This document shows, piece by piece, positions 27,350-36,488 of a stretch of 64,000 bases of DNA. Every line of letters starts with the position of its first letter. Position 1 is the stretch's first letter. This stretch comes from Schaalia odontolytica (GTDB lineage Bacteria > Actinomycetota > Actinomycetes > Actinomycetales > Actinomycetaceae), in contig NZ_CP102197.1 in assembly GCF_024584435.1 (NCBI RefSeq), forward strand, positions 2,232,001 to 2,296,000. Direction: 5' to 3'. The notes below the pieces were generated by a model. That model was not told the DNA's origin, did not search any database, and worked only from the letters and a program-made list of their open reading frames with translations. The position numbers and the translations under genes are program-made.

Positions 27350-29916
27350 ACGCGCGCTCTCGCGGGGCGGCCCCCGTGCGCTCCGGTCGATCCTCCGCGC
27401 AGGAGACGACGATGGGTGCGTCGGCTCGCCGCGCCGCCATGCCCTCGTGGTCCCTGGCCGTCCTTGCGCTCCTGTTCGTCGGGCCGGTCGCCTCCTTCGA
27501 GGCGGTGTTCGGCGCAGGCCAGGGGGCCATCGCGGCCGCCGCGGGTGTCGCCGTGGGCCTGGCGCTCGCGTGGGCAGCCTTCCGGTGGCGCTGGGATCTC
27601 CTGTCCATCACGGCCGGCGTCGTGGCCTCGTACTTCCTGTTCGGCGGGGCGGCGGCGCTGCGCGAGACGACCCGTTGGGGCGTGATTCCCACCTCCCGCA
27701 CCATCCAGACTCTCGTGATCGGCGCGGTCGAGTCGTGGAAGGATCTGTTGACGCTCACCCCGCCCGCGGCCTCGTACGTGGGGCCGGCGCTGGTGCCGTG
27801 GATGACGTGCCTGGTGTGTTCGGCCGTCGCGGGCGTCGTGACGGTGCGCTTCGGGCACCCCATGTGGGGGTCCGTGGCCCTGGTCGTCGCCGGCGGGGTC
27901 GCGACCATGTGGGGTCCCACCGCCAAGGCGCCGGGCATCGTCTTCGTGGCCGTGTGGTGGCTTGGCCTGATCATCTGGTGGTCGTGGGCCTCGGCGATCA
28001 CGAGGGCCCGTTCGGGCGCGGACATCGTCATCGGCATGGCCTCGTCGACCACGTCGGCGTCGACGACGATGGGAGGGTCCTCCCGCCAGGTCGTGCACGT
28101 GTGGTGGCGCGTGGGCATGGGCGCGCTGATGGTCGCCGTGATGGCGGCGGCCGCGATCCCCGCGGGCGCTCTCCTGGGGCCAGCGGCCTCGGATCGCCTG
28201 GTGGGGCGCGACTTCGTGGAGCCTCCCGTGGACGCCCGCGAGTACCCCTCGCCGCTGTCGAGCTACCGCCACTACAACAAGGACTTGGAGAACGATTCCC
28301 TGATCCGCGTGTCCAACATGCCCAAGGAGTCGCGCGTGCGCCTGGGCGCCATGGACGTCTACGACGGGACGACCTTCGGGATGGGGGTGGCCAACGAGGA
28401 CGGCACGGCCGGATACCGGCGCGTGGGTTCGACGATCCCCGGCCGCAGCGCCGACACGGCGCAGACCGAGACGAGCGTGTCCACCTCCGGGCTGCTGGGG
28501 CCGTGGGTGCCCACGATCGGCGAGGTGTCCGTCCTGCGCTTCGATCCGGCGAACGCGGAGTCGGCCGCCCAGCAGAAGGGCCTGAACTACGACCTGTGGG
28601 CCGAGACCGCGCTCACGACCGGCCCCGCGGGCCAGATGAACTACTCGCTGAGCACGTCGATGCCGCGCGCCCACGAGGACCCGGAGTACGCCAGCGTGGA
28701 CGCGCAGCGCTACGCGGGCGGAGACACGAACGTCCCGAAGGACGTGGATACCCTGGCCTCCGAGCACTCCTCGACGGCGCGCTCGGACCTGGAGAAGGCG
28801 CGCGCGATCGAGTCCTACCTGCACACGGAGGGCTTCTACTCCAACGAGGACACGATCGACTCGCGCCCGGGTTCGTCCCAGGATCGCATTCAGCGCATGA
28901 TCGGGGCGGACATACTGGTCGGGGACGACGAGCAGTACGCGACCCTGATGGCGCTCATGCTTCACTCCCAGGGGATCGCCGCCCGCGTCGTCATGGGCGC
29001 GTATCGCGAGGGCGCCTCGGGCAGCGTGGACCTGACGGGCTCCGACATGCACGCCTGGGTCGAGGTGGAGTTCCCGGGCGTGGGTTGGGCGACCTTCGAC
29101 CCGACGCCTCCGCGCGACCAGCAGCCCACCACGAAGATCAACAAGCCTAAGTCGGTGCCCAAGCCGCAGGTTCTGCAGCCGCCCGAGCCTCCGGAGCCGC
29201 CGGTGGAGCTGCCCCCCGCCACGCGCGACCAGGCCACCGACCCGCAGGATCCGAGCGGGCTGCACATCCCGTGGATGCTGATCGGCTCGGTGTCCCTGTC
29301 CGTCCTGGTGCTGCTCGGACCCGTCCTGTTGGTTCTCCTGCTCAAGGCCCGCCGCCGCTCGGTGCGCCGCCGGCTGGGGGCCGCGCAGGCGGTGCGTGGG
29401 TCGTGGGATGAGCTGGTGGACACCGCGATCGACTCCGGTCTGGTGGTCGAGTCGCACCTGACCCGCCAGGAGGTCGCGTGGGCGCTGGCCTCGCAGTGGA
29501 GCCCCGAGCAGGAGCAAGAGCAGGCTGAGGGAGGCGAGCCCGGCCAGGACACGCAGGCGGGCAAGGGCCGCAAGCCGCGGGCGGCCCGCAAGCGTTCGGC
29601 GGCGGACGTGCGCGTGCCCGGCTGGTCGCTGTTCTCCGGCAAGGTGCCCCGCGTCGTCACGGTGGCCCGCCGGGCCGATGTCGCCGACTTCGCCTCGGGC
29701 GGGGCGCGCGAGGAGGACGCCGAGCGGGCGTGGAGCGACGTCGATGAGCTGCGTCGGCAGTGGGCGTCGTCGGTGTCCGTGTTGGCGCGCGTGCGCGCCG
29801 CCCTGTCGCTGAAGTCGCTGCGCTGGCGTCGCCGGGCGCGCCGCCAGGCTGCCTCGGGTCGTACGCGCCGTCCGCTGGCCTCGAGGTTGGCGGGCACGAG
29901 GAAAGGGAAACGCTGA
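27346..29916 (+). CDS. Multi-pass transglutaminase-like protein, catalytic Cys replaced
   Basis: 856 residues, GTG start overlapping the DUF58 stop. Several N-terminal membrane helices (about 30-225) precede an extracellular domain. In it the transglutaminase-core region reads GDDEQYATLMALM, then GIAARVVMGA, DMHAWVEVEF and FDPTP. The His and Asp of the triad are present, but where the core family has GDCExxA this has Asp in place of Cys, so peptide crosslinking is unlikely. A Pro-rich linker, another membrane helix (about 643-667) and a basic cytosolic tail follow. The tail contains a DUF4129-like region (TRQEVAWALASQW). Position in the operon suggests a surface-assembly complex with the Ig-like protein and DUF58. 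Confidence 0.82.
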   Translation: MNARSRGAAPVRSGRSSAQETTMGASARRAAMPSWSLAVLALLFVGPVASFEAVFGAGQGAIAAAAGVAVGLALAWAAFRWRWDLLSITAGVVASYFLFGGAAALRETTRWGVIPTSRTIQTLVIGAVESWKDLLTLTPPAASYVGPALVPWMTCLVCSAVAGVVTVRFGHPMWGSVALVVAGGVATMWGPTAKAPGIVFVAVWWLGLIIWWSWASAITRARSGADIVIGMASSTTSASTTMGGSSRQVVHVWWRVGMGALMVAVMAAAAIPAGALLGPAASDRLVGRDFVEPPVDAREYPSPLSSYRHYNKDLENDSLIRVSNMPKESRVRLGAMDVYDGTTFGMGVANEDGTAGYRRVGSTIPGRSADTAQTETSVSTSGLLGPWVPTIGEVSVLRFDPANAESAAQQKGLNYDLWAETALTTGPAGQMNYSLSTSMPRAHEDPEYASVDAQRYAGGDTNVPKDVDTLASEHSSTARSDLEKARAIESYLHTEGFYSNEDTIDSRPGSSQDRIQRMIGADILVGDDEQYATLMALMLHSQGIAARVVMGAYREGASGSVDLTGSDMHAWVEVEFPGVGWATFDPTPPRDQQPTTKINKPKSVPKPQVLQPPEPPEPPVELPPATRDQATDPQDPSGLHIPWMLIGSVSLSVLVLLGPVLLVLLLKARRRSVRRRLGAAQAVRGSWDELVDTAIDSGLVVESHLTRQEVAWALASQWSPEQEQEQAEGGEPGQDTQAGKGRKPRAARKRSAADVRVPGWSLFSGKVPRVVTVARRADVADFASGGAREEDAERAWSDVDELRRQWASSVSVLARVRAALSLKSLRWRRRARRQAASGRTRRPLASRLAGTRKGKR

Positions 29917-31415
29917 TGGACAGTGACGCTCGCGTCGGAATGGTCCCGGTGCTGCCGGGCTACCAGTGGATTCGTCCCCTGGGGTCGGGCGGCTTCGCGG
30001 ACGTGTACCTGTGCCGTCAGGAGCTGCCCAGCCGTGACGTTGCCGTGAAGGTGGCGCGCCGGGATCGGGGGGCCGACGGCGAGGCGGGGATCGCCCGCGA
30101 GGCCGACGTGATGGCGCTCGTGTCCGGTCACCCCGCGGTCGCCCAGCTCTACGGGGCGGGTCGCACCCCGGATGGTCGCCCGTTCCTGGTCATGGAGTAT
30201 TGCCCGGTCGCGAACATCCTCGATCAGGTGCGCGCTAATCCGATGGCCGCCGACCGGGCGCTGTCGATGGTGATCCGCATGTGCGGCGGCGCGGAGATGC
30301 TGCACCGCGCGGGCTACGTGCATCGCGATATCAAGCCCAGCAACATCATGATCAACGCCTTCGGGTCGCCGGTTCTCACGGACTTCGGCGTGGCCGAGCC
30401 GGTGGGCACGGACCCGCGGGGCGGGCGCGACGGTTTCTCGGTGATGTGGGCTCCCCCGGAGCAGATCGCGGGCACGGCGCGGGCGCACCCGACGCAGGAC
30501 GTGTGGGCGCTCGGCGCTACCCTGTGGACGCTCCTGATGGGTCGGTCGCCCTTCGAGGTTCCCGACGGGGATAACTCGGCGAAGGCGGTTGCCCAGCGCG
30601 TGGCCGCGGGGCGCGTGTCGCGCATTGATCGTCCGGGCGTGCCGGATGCGGTGACCGCGGTGATCCGGCGGGCCATGAGCCTGGATCCGGAGAATCGCTT
30701 CGGTTCGGCCGCTGCCCTGGGCTACGCCCTGCAGACGATCGAGCGTGAGATGCATCGTCCGGTCACGGAGATGAAGCTCAGCGTCGTGGCCTCGTCTGGG
30801 GTGTCCTCCTCGGCGCTGGCCCGCCCTGCGGGCGCCGCCCTGGATGCGGAGCGCACGCGCACCAGGCGCGGGAGCTTCGCCGACGGCGCCGCGCCCGTCT
30901 CGAACGAGGCATGGGACGGGAACTCGACGACCGGGCGGACCGGCCTGGGCGCGGGGGAGTCGAAGCGCCCGGTGTGGGTGCTTCCGCTGCTGGCCCTCGT
31001 CATGGTGGTGGCGACGGCGGGCCTGGTGGTGGCGATGCTGACGGGCGGCGGGCACGCCGTCCACGTGGGCGGGGGAGGCGAGCCCTCGGGCGAGGAGACG
31101 GGCGGCGCGACCGGCACGGTGGCTGACCCGGGCGGGGCGCCCCCCGACGCGGTTGGCGAGGTGCGCGCGACCCAGGTCGGTGCGGAGATCCTGTGGGAGT
31201 GGGATGTTCCCCGCCAGGCGCAGTTCCGGGCGGATCAGCTCGCGTTCAAGTACGTGCTGACGCGCCCGGGCGAGGCCGTGGTGGCCGAGACGATGCGCCG
31301 CAACAGCCTGACAACGACGGCCGTGAGCGGCGAGAATTGCCTGACGGTGAGCGTGGTCGTGGATGCGTCAGGCCGAGAGTCGGCCCCCGTGACGACGTGC
31401 GTGACCGTCCCGTAG
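29916..31415 (+). CDS. Membrane Ser/Thr protein kinase (PknB-like fold, no PASTA)
   Basis: 499 residues; ATG overlaps the preceding stop by 1 nt. Kinase domain about 17-280: Gly loop GSGGFADV, Lys45, catalytic loop His136-Arg-Asp138, DFG from Asp156, and APPE for the APE motif. A juxtamembrane region rich in Ser/Arg follows, then a membrane helix (about 353-374) and an extracellular domain of about 120 residues with two Cys (ENCLTV, TTCVTV) and no PASTA repeats. It could sense an outside signal and phosphorylate the FHA protein encoded at 44983 (inference). The S8 protease gene starts 111 bp later on the same strand. Confidence 0.92.
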   Translation: MDSDARVGMVPVLPGYQWIRPLGSGGFADVYLCRQELPSRDVAVKVARRDRGADGEAGIAREADVMALVSGHPAVAQLYGAGRTPDGRPFLVMEYCPVANILDQVRANPMAADRALSMVIRMCGGAEMLHRAGYVHRDIKPSNIMINAFGSPVLTDFGVAEPVGTDPRGGRDGFSVMWAPPEQIAGTARAHPTQDVWALGATLWTLLMGRSPFEVPDGDNSAKAVAQRVAAGRVSRIDRPGVPDAVTAVIRRAMSLDPENRFGSAAALGYALQTIEREMHRPVTEMKLSVVASSGVSSSALARPAGAALDAERTRTRRGSFADGAAPVSNEAWDGNSTTGRTGLGAGESKRPVWVLPLLALVMVVATAGLVVAMLTGGGHAVHVGGGGEPSGEETGGATGTVADPGGAPPDAVGEVRATQVGAEILWEWDVPRQAQFRADQLAFKYVLTRPGEAVVAETMRRNSLTTTAVSGENCLTVSVVVDASGRESAPVTTCVTVP

Positions 31416-31526
31416 GTGAACCGTGATTCCGGGTGCGGGCCGCGCCTGCGACAGGTCTTTCCCGGGGAGTTGACCGGGTGATAAAATGGCGCGTTACGCA
31501 CCGCGAAGACACGAAGGCAGGGACAC
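31416..31526 (+). promoter_or_regulatory. Upstream region of the first mycosin-like gene
   Basis: An AT-richer stretch GTGATAAAATGG lies about 40 nt before the ATG at 31527 and includes TAAAAT as a possible -10. No matching -35 at 16-18 nt is convincing. The gene may have its own promoter or be read from the kinase operon. Confidence 0.25.
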
Positions 31527-32717
31527 ATGAGTGAGCACACGAGGCGCCGGTGGCGCCGTGCGATGGTCGGGGGAGCCGCCGTGGCGGCGGCGGTTGCCGC
31601 GGTCGTGGTCCCGGCCGCCCCGGCCTCGGCGGCGGATCCCGCTATCACGGCGGCCGAGCAGCCCTTTTACGCCTACTACTCGCTGGGGAAGATCCACTCG
31701 GCGGGATACACGGGACGGGGGGTGACGATCGCCCTGATCGACGGACCCGTGAACACCCGCATCCCGGAGCTGACGGGGGCGAGCATCGAGGATTCCAAGC
31801 CCTGTTCGGTTCAGTCGCAGGACAAGTATTGGGACCACGGCACGGTGATCGCCCAGGTCATGGTCGCCCCCGATTTCGGGGTCGCGCCGGGGGCGCACCT
31901 GAGGTCCTACAGGCTCTCGTTCGACGGGGATCAGGCCGGGTCGGATTGCGCAATTGGCGACTGGGGTCGCGGGCGCTCGGACCTGGCGCTGTTGATCGAG
32001 TCCGCGCTGAATGACGGGGTGGACGTGATCACGACGTCGTCGAGCTATCCGAGCAGCTACGAGGGGATGCGGTGGGCGCTGGCTCGGGCGATCACGCGGA
32101 AGGTCCCCGTCGTGGCGTGTACGGGCAACGACGGCGTGCGTAACTCTGCGGAGTGGCTGCCCGCGTGGTCGGGCGTCGTGGGCGTGGGCGCGATCGAGGA
32201 GGACGGAACGACGGCCTCGTATTCGAACGGGGGAGACCCGGTGTCCACGGCCGCGTTGGCCAGGCCGAACTACCGTTCCGCGACCGATGGCCAGCGCTAC
32301 CGGGGGTGGGGCACGTCCTATGCGACCCCGGTGGTCGCGGCGTCCCTGGCGCTGTCGATGCAGCGGTGGCCCAGGGCGACGGGGGACCAGATCATGCAGG
32401 GCCTGGCGCGCACGGGCGTGGGAGGCGGCGGCGGGAAGTGGAACCCGTCCACCGGGTACGGGGCGGTGGATCCGTACGCGATGCTGACGACGGATCCGAC
32501 GCGTTTCCCGGACGAGAACCCCTTCATGGACAAGGGGGCCGAGCCCGTGCCCTCCCGCCGGGATGTCCAGGACTACGCCGACGGCGTGGTGGATCCGAGC
32601 CGCATCGCGGGGGATGATTCCTACGCCTACCTGGGTTTTGACGAGTACATCGCGTTGCGCGCCAGGCACGGCTACCCGACCCACCTGGGGGCCAGCCCGC
32701 GCTACCACAGGCGGTAG
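31527..32717 (+). CDS. Secreted mycosin-like S8 serine protease with HLGxSPRYH tail
   Basis: 396 residues. Signal peptide about 1-35 (cut near ASA-AD). Catalytic triad is intact: Asp72 (ALIDGP), His104 (DHGT), Ser264 (GTSYATP). A Cys pair lies between His and Ser regions: Cys93 in KPCSV and a second in SDCAIG. The C-terminal module DENP...VQDYADG...YAYLG...HLGASPRYHRR replaces the membrane anchor seen in true MycP proteins, so it should be released or held by the tail. Tandem paralogues follow on the other strand and a fifth at 53990. Relation to the T7SS is by location and similarity to mycosins; substrate unknown. Confidence 0.88.
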   Translation: MSEHTRRRWRRAMVGGAAVAAAVAAVVVPAAPASAADPAITAAEQPFYAYYSLGKIHSAGYTGRGVTIALIDGPVNTRIPELTGASIEDSKPCSVQSQDKYWDHGTVIAQVMVAPDFGVAPGAHLRSYRLSFDGDQAGSDCAIGDWGRGRSDLALLIESALNDGVDVITTSSSYPSSYEGMRWALARAITRKVPVVACTGNDGVRNSAEWLPAWSGVVGVGAIEEDGTTASYSNGGDPVSTAALARPNYRSATDGQRYRGWGTSYATPVVAASLALSMQRWPRATGDQIMQGLARTGVGGGGGKWNPSTGYGAVDPYAMLTTDPTRFPDENPFMDKGAEPVPSRRDVQDYADGVVDPSRIAGDDSYAYLGFDEYIALRARHGYPTHLGASPRYHRR

Positions 32718-32741
32718 GCGGCGCCCAGCTGGGGTAGGGGT

Positions 32742-32760
32742 GCCGCCCAGCCGGGGCGGC
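32742..32760. terminator. Hairpin between convergent protease genes
   Basis: GCCGCCC and GGGCGGC form a 7-bp stem with a 5-nt loop between the stops of the genes ending at 32717 (plus) and 32789 (minus). No T-tract. Confidence 0.45.
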
Positions 32761-32788
32761 GGATGCCTGAGCGGGCGAGGGTGCGCGC

Positions 32789-34018
32789 CTACTCGCGGTG
32801 GTACCTGGGGCTGGTGCCCAGGTGGATGGTGATCTTCTTACCGGTGTCGGCGAGTTGAAGCACTTTTTCGTCGGCGCCCCGGTACGTATAGGATTCGCCG
32901 AGCACGGTGTACGTTGGGTCGATGAGTCCGTCGCCGTAGTCCTGGACCTCCTGCGCCGTCGGACTCGACCCGCCCTGCTTTTGGGCCAGGGGGTTCTCGT
33001 CGGGGTACTGGGAGGGATCGGTGTTCACTAATGCACTGGGGTTGACTGCCCCGTAGCCGGTGTACTTGTTCCACTCGTGGTTGGGGTTGAGGCCGGTCGC
33101 CACCAGGACCTGGAGAATCTGGTTGGGAGTGGCGTCGGGCCACTTCTGACGCGCCAACGCCAACATACCCGAGATGATTGCCGTTGAGTTAGAGGTGCCG
33201 TTTGTAACGACGTTCTGTCCGGTTTCGTAATCCCTGCGGGTAAAGGGTTCTCCGAGCGCGGCGGTGGTGATGCCGTTGCCCCAGGAGGAGGTGTCGGCGA
33301 ATGTGCCGTCCTTGTTGATCGCCGAGACACCAACGACGCCTGACCACCGAGACAAGTGGGTGTCGTTGTCGTCACGGCCATTGTTACCTGCAGACGCAAC
33401 AACGAACGTTCCCCCACTTACCGCGCGAGCGATAGCCCATTTCAGATCGTCGCTGTCATCGGAAGCGCCATGTGACAAGGAGATGATCTGAGCTCCGTCA
33501 TCGATGGCCTGATTGATGAGCTGAGCAATAGTATCGAGCCTCTCCCCGCCTACCTCGCACGAACCCGCCGAGTGAGAACTTGAAGCTGAAATCTGGTACG
33601 TGAGCAGGGTTGCGTCGGGTGCGACGCCGTAATCATGAGCCACCAGGTAGGAGGCCATGGCGGTTCCGTGACCTCTGTCTCTCGGTGATGCTTCGATGGT
33701 GCAGCGGCTCTTATCCGTGATGTTGGCGCCCTTGAGTTCGGGGGCGCTGGTGTCGACGGGTCCGTCGATGAGGGCGATGGTCACGCCCTTGCCGGTGTAC
33801 CCCTTCGCCCGAGCCTGATCCAGGTGGTAGTAGGAGAAGTACTCCTGCGTCGTGATCACATCCTCCGCACGCGCAGGAGCAGGCACCACAGCGAGAGCAC
33901 CCACCGCCAACACGGACGCGGACACGAGCGTGGTCAGGGCGCGCGCGGCGCGCCCCGCCCATCCCACACGAGTGCGGAGCGAGGCGGGGGCACCGGAACG
34001 GGGGCGTGTCGCGATCAC
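32789..34018 (-). CDS. Secreted mycosin-like S8 protease, tandem copy 3
   Basis: 409 residues; GTG start overlaps the upstream copy by 4 nt. Signal peptide ends at ARA-ED (residue 51). Triad Asp85, His117, Ser276, the last in GTSNST rather than the usual GTSxAxP; oxyanion Asn in SAGNN. Cys106 and Cys154 form the conserved pair. The C-terminal module DENPLAQKQGG...VQDYGDG...YTYRGADE...HLGTSPRYHRE is shared with its neighbours. No membrane anchor. Signal peptide and both ends are near-identical to copies 1 and 2, while the middle diverges. Last gene of the eccC operon. Confidence 0.88.
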   Translation of the reverse strand: MIATRPRSGAPASLRTRVGWAGRAARALTTLVSASVLAVGALAVVPAPARAEDVITTQEYFSYYHLDQARAKGYTGKGVTIALIDGPVDTSAPELKGANITDKSRCTIEASPRDRGHGTAMASYLVAHDYGVAPDATLLTYQISASSSHSAGSCEVGGERLDTIAQLINQAIDDGAQIISLSHGASDDSDDLKWAIARAVSGGTFVVASAGNNGRDDNDTHLSRWSGVVGVSAINKDGTFADTSSWGNGITTAALGEPFTRRDYETGQNVVTNGTSNSTAIISGMLALARQKWPDATPNQILQVLVATGLNPNHEWNKYTGYGAVNPSALVNTDPSQYPDENPLAQKQGGSSPTAQEVQDYGDGLIDPTYTVLGESYTYRGADEKVLQLADTGKKITIHLGTSPRYHRE

Positions 34019-35253
34019 TTGCGGTGGTACCTGGGGCTGGTGCCCAGGTGAATCGGAACTGAGCTGTTGTCGGATAGACGTAGGACCGATTCATCGGTAC
34101 CGCGGTAGGTGTAGGAGTCGCTGAAAGCATCGGATGTCGGGGCAATCAGGCCGTCGCCGTAGTCCTGGACCTCCTGCGCCGTGGGGGCCGAGCCTCCCTG
34201 CTTCTGGGCGAGGGGGTTTTCGTCGGGGTATTGGGAGGGATCGGTGTTCACCAGGTCGCTGATGCTGATTGCCCCGTAGCCGGTGTACTTGTTCCACTCG
34301 TGGTTGGGGTTCAGACCCGTGTGGGTCAGGACCTGCAGGATCTGGTTGGCGGTGGCGTCGGGCCACTTCTGACGCGCGAGCGCCAGCATGCCTGCGACAA
34401 GTGGGGTGGAGACTGATGTTCCCTGTGTCTGCGCCTGAGGTTGTCCCGTTGAGGTATAGTCGCGCACTGTGACGGGGCCGCCGAGCGCTGCTGTGGTCAC
34501 GCCGTTGCCCCAGGAGGAGTAGTCGGCGAAGGAACCGTCGCTCTTGATCGCGGAGACACCGACCACTCCGGACCACCACTGTAATCCGTCCTCGTTCTCG
34601 TCGGTCCTGTTATTACCGACGGCTGCGGCGACGATGACTCCTTGGTCCATGGCGCGCGCTATTGCCCATTTCATTTCGTCTTCGTGATCATCCGAGCCGC
34701 GAGAATAGGAGATTATCTGGGCACCGTCGTCAATGGCACGATTGATGAGCGCAGAAGTAGAGTCGAGTACCTTGCCGCCGGTGAAGCAGTTGCCGTCGGA
34801 ACTGTCGGTTGTTGACGAGGAGGAGTAGGTGAGCAGCGTGGCGTCGGGTGCGACCCCGTAGTTGGGCGCGACCAGGAGGGATGCCATCAGTGTCGCGTGC
34901 CCCTTGGCCTCGGGAGAGGAGTTCGGAACGCAGGTACTCTTGTCGATGATGTTCGCGCCCTTGAGCTCCGGCGCACTGGTGTCGACGGTTCCGTCGATGA
35001 GGGCGATGGTCACGCCCTTGCCCGTGTACCCCTTCGCCCGAGCAGTATCAAGGTGGTAGTAGGAGAAGTACTCCTGCGTCGTAATCACATCCTCCGCACG
35101 CGCAGGAGCAGGCACCACAGCGAGAGCACCCGCAGCCAACACGGACGCGGAGAAGAGCGTGGTCAGGGCGCGCGCGGCGCGCCCCGCCCACCCCACACAA
35201 ACGCGAGACAGGCGGGGCACACACACGCCGAGAATCTGCCGTGCCATCATCAC
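34015..35253 (-). CDS. Secreted mycosin-like S8 protease, tandem copy 2
   Basis: 412 residues, GTG start overlapping the preceding copy (GTGA). Signal peptide ends ARA-ED. Triad residues are kept: Asp in ALIDGT, His in GHATLM (Ala where Gly is usual), Ser in GTSVSTP; Asn in AVGNN. The Cys pair lies in KSTCVP and GNCFTG. Same C-terminal module, ending HLGTSPRYHRK. Differences from copy 3 concentrate between the His and Ser motifs and just before the terminal motif, which would change substrate pockets. Product acts outside the membrane. Confidence 0.88.
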   Translation of the reverse strand: MMMARQILGVCVPRLSRVCVGWAGRAARALTTLFSASVLAAGALAVVPAPARAEDVITTQEYFSYYHLDTARAKGYTGKGVTIALIDGTVDTSAPELKGANIIDKSTCVPNSSPEAKGHATLMASLLVAPNYGVAPDATLLTYSSSSTTDSSDGNCFTGGKVLDSTSALINRAIDDGAQIISYSRGSDDHEDEMKWAIARAMDQGVIVAAAVGNNRTDENEDGLQWWSGVVGVSAIKSDGSFADYSSWGNGVTTAALGGPVTVRDYTSTGQPQAQTQGTSVSTPLVAGMLALARQKWPDATANQILQVLTHTGLNPNHEWNKYTGYGAISISDLVNTDPSQYPDENPLAQKQGGSAPTAQEVQDYGDGLIAPTSDAFSDSYTYRGTDESVLRLSDNSSVPIHLGTSPRYHRK

Positions 35254-36488
35254 TTGCGGTGGTACCTGGGGCTGGTGCCCAGGTGGATGGTGGCCTTAGT
35301 GTCCGGATCGCGCAGGAGGAACTCGTCTGTTCCCCTGTAGGCGTAGGAGGCATCGGCGGGGAGCTCGTCTGGGGCGATGAGTCCGTCGCCGTAGTCCTGG
35401 ACCTCTTGGGCCGTCGGACTCGATCCCCCCTGCTTTTGGGCCAGGGGGTTTTCGTCGGGGTACTGGGAGGGATCGGTGTTCACCAACGCACTGGGGTTGA
35501 TTGCCCCGTAGCCGGTGTACTTGTTCCATTCATGGTTGGGGTTCAGACCCGTGTGGGTCAGGACCTGCAGGATCTGGTTGGCGGTGGTGTCGGGCCACTT
35601 CTGACGCGCGAGCGCCAACATCCCAGAAGTGATCGCTGCGGCGTTTGACGTGCCGAAGGTGGTCTTGATCCGTCCCGTCTCGTAATCGCGGCCGGTGAAG
35701 GGTTCCCCGAATGCTGCGGTGGTCACGCCGTTGCCCCACGAGGAGTAGTCGGCGAAGGAACCGTCGGCAGCAATCGCGGAGACCCCGACCACGCCTGACC
35801 ATCGGCTCAACTGGTTGGCGTTGTTGTCGGCGCCGGTGTTGCCCGCGGAGTTGACGATGATGACACCCCGGCTCATCGCTCGAGCAATCGCCCACTTGAT
35901 GGCTTCATCGTCTTCACGTGCCGCTACGGAGATGGAGATGATCTGGGCGCCGTCGTCGATGGCCTGGTTGATAATCTGGTCGTAGGTATCAAGTCTGTTG
36001 CCACCGATATCGCATGATCCCGCAGACTTTGATTCGCTCGTGGATACCTGGTAGGTGAGCAGGGTCGCGTCGGGTGCGACGCCGTAGGCGGGTGCGACCA
36101 GGTAGGAGGCCATGGCGGTTCCGTGGCTTCTATCGTTCGGAACCGCCTCGATGGTGCAGCGGCTCTTATCCGTGATGTTGGCGCCCTTGAGTTCCGGCGC
36201 ACTGGTGTCCACCGGTCCGTCGATGAGGGCGATGGTTACGCCCTTACCCGTGTACCCCTTCGCCCGGGCAGTATCCAGGTGGTAGTAGGAGAAGTACTCC
36301 TGCGTCGTAATCACATCCTCCGCACGCGCAGGAGCAGGCGCCACAGTGAGAGCACCCGCAGCCAACACGGACGCGGACAACACAGTGGTCAGGGCGCGCG
36401 CGGCGCGCCCCGCCCACCCCACACAAACGCGAGGCAAACGGGACGCGCCACCATCATGGTTCAGGTCCACATGGTTTGGGTTCACCAT
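35250..36488 (-). CDS. Secreted mycosin-like S8 protease, tandem copy 1
   Basis: 412 residues from ATG at 36488, which overlaps the stop of the PPE-like gene; GTG at 36485 and TTG at 36503 are alternatives. Signal peptide ends ARA-ED. Triad: Asp in ALIDGP, His in SHGTAM, Ser in GTSNAA; Asn in SAGNT. The Cys pair is in KSRCTI and GSCDIG. Ends HLGTSPRYHRK with the shared module before it. First of three head-to-tail copies that are probably translated by coupling from the T7SS substrate genes. Confidence 0.87.
   Translation of the reverse strand: MVNPNHVDLNHDGGASRLPRVCVGWAGRAARALTTVLSASVLAAGALTVAPAPARAEDVITTQEYFSYYHLDTARAKGYTGKGVTIALIDGPVDTSAPELKGANITDKSRCTIEAVPNDRSHGTAMASYLVAPAYGVAPDATLLTYQVSTSESKSAGSCDIGGNRLDTYDQIINQAIDDGAQIISISVAAREDDEAIKWAIARAMSRGVIIVNSAGNTGADNNANQLSRWSGVVGVSAIAADGSFADYSSWGNGVTTAAFGEPFTGRDYETGRIKTTFGTSNAAAITSGMLALARQKWPDTTANQILQVLTHTGLNPNHEWNKYTGYGAINPSALVNTDPSQYPDENPLAQKQGGSSPTAQEVQDYGDGLIAPDELPADASYAYRGTDEFLLRDPDTKATIHLGTSPRYHRK

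Noticed and set aside
26839..29517. Long minus-strand open frame opposite the transglutaminase-like gene
   Set aside because: Shadow frame with Arg/His-rich composition and no recognisable domain.
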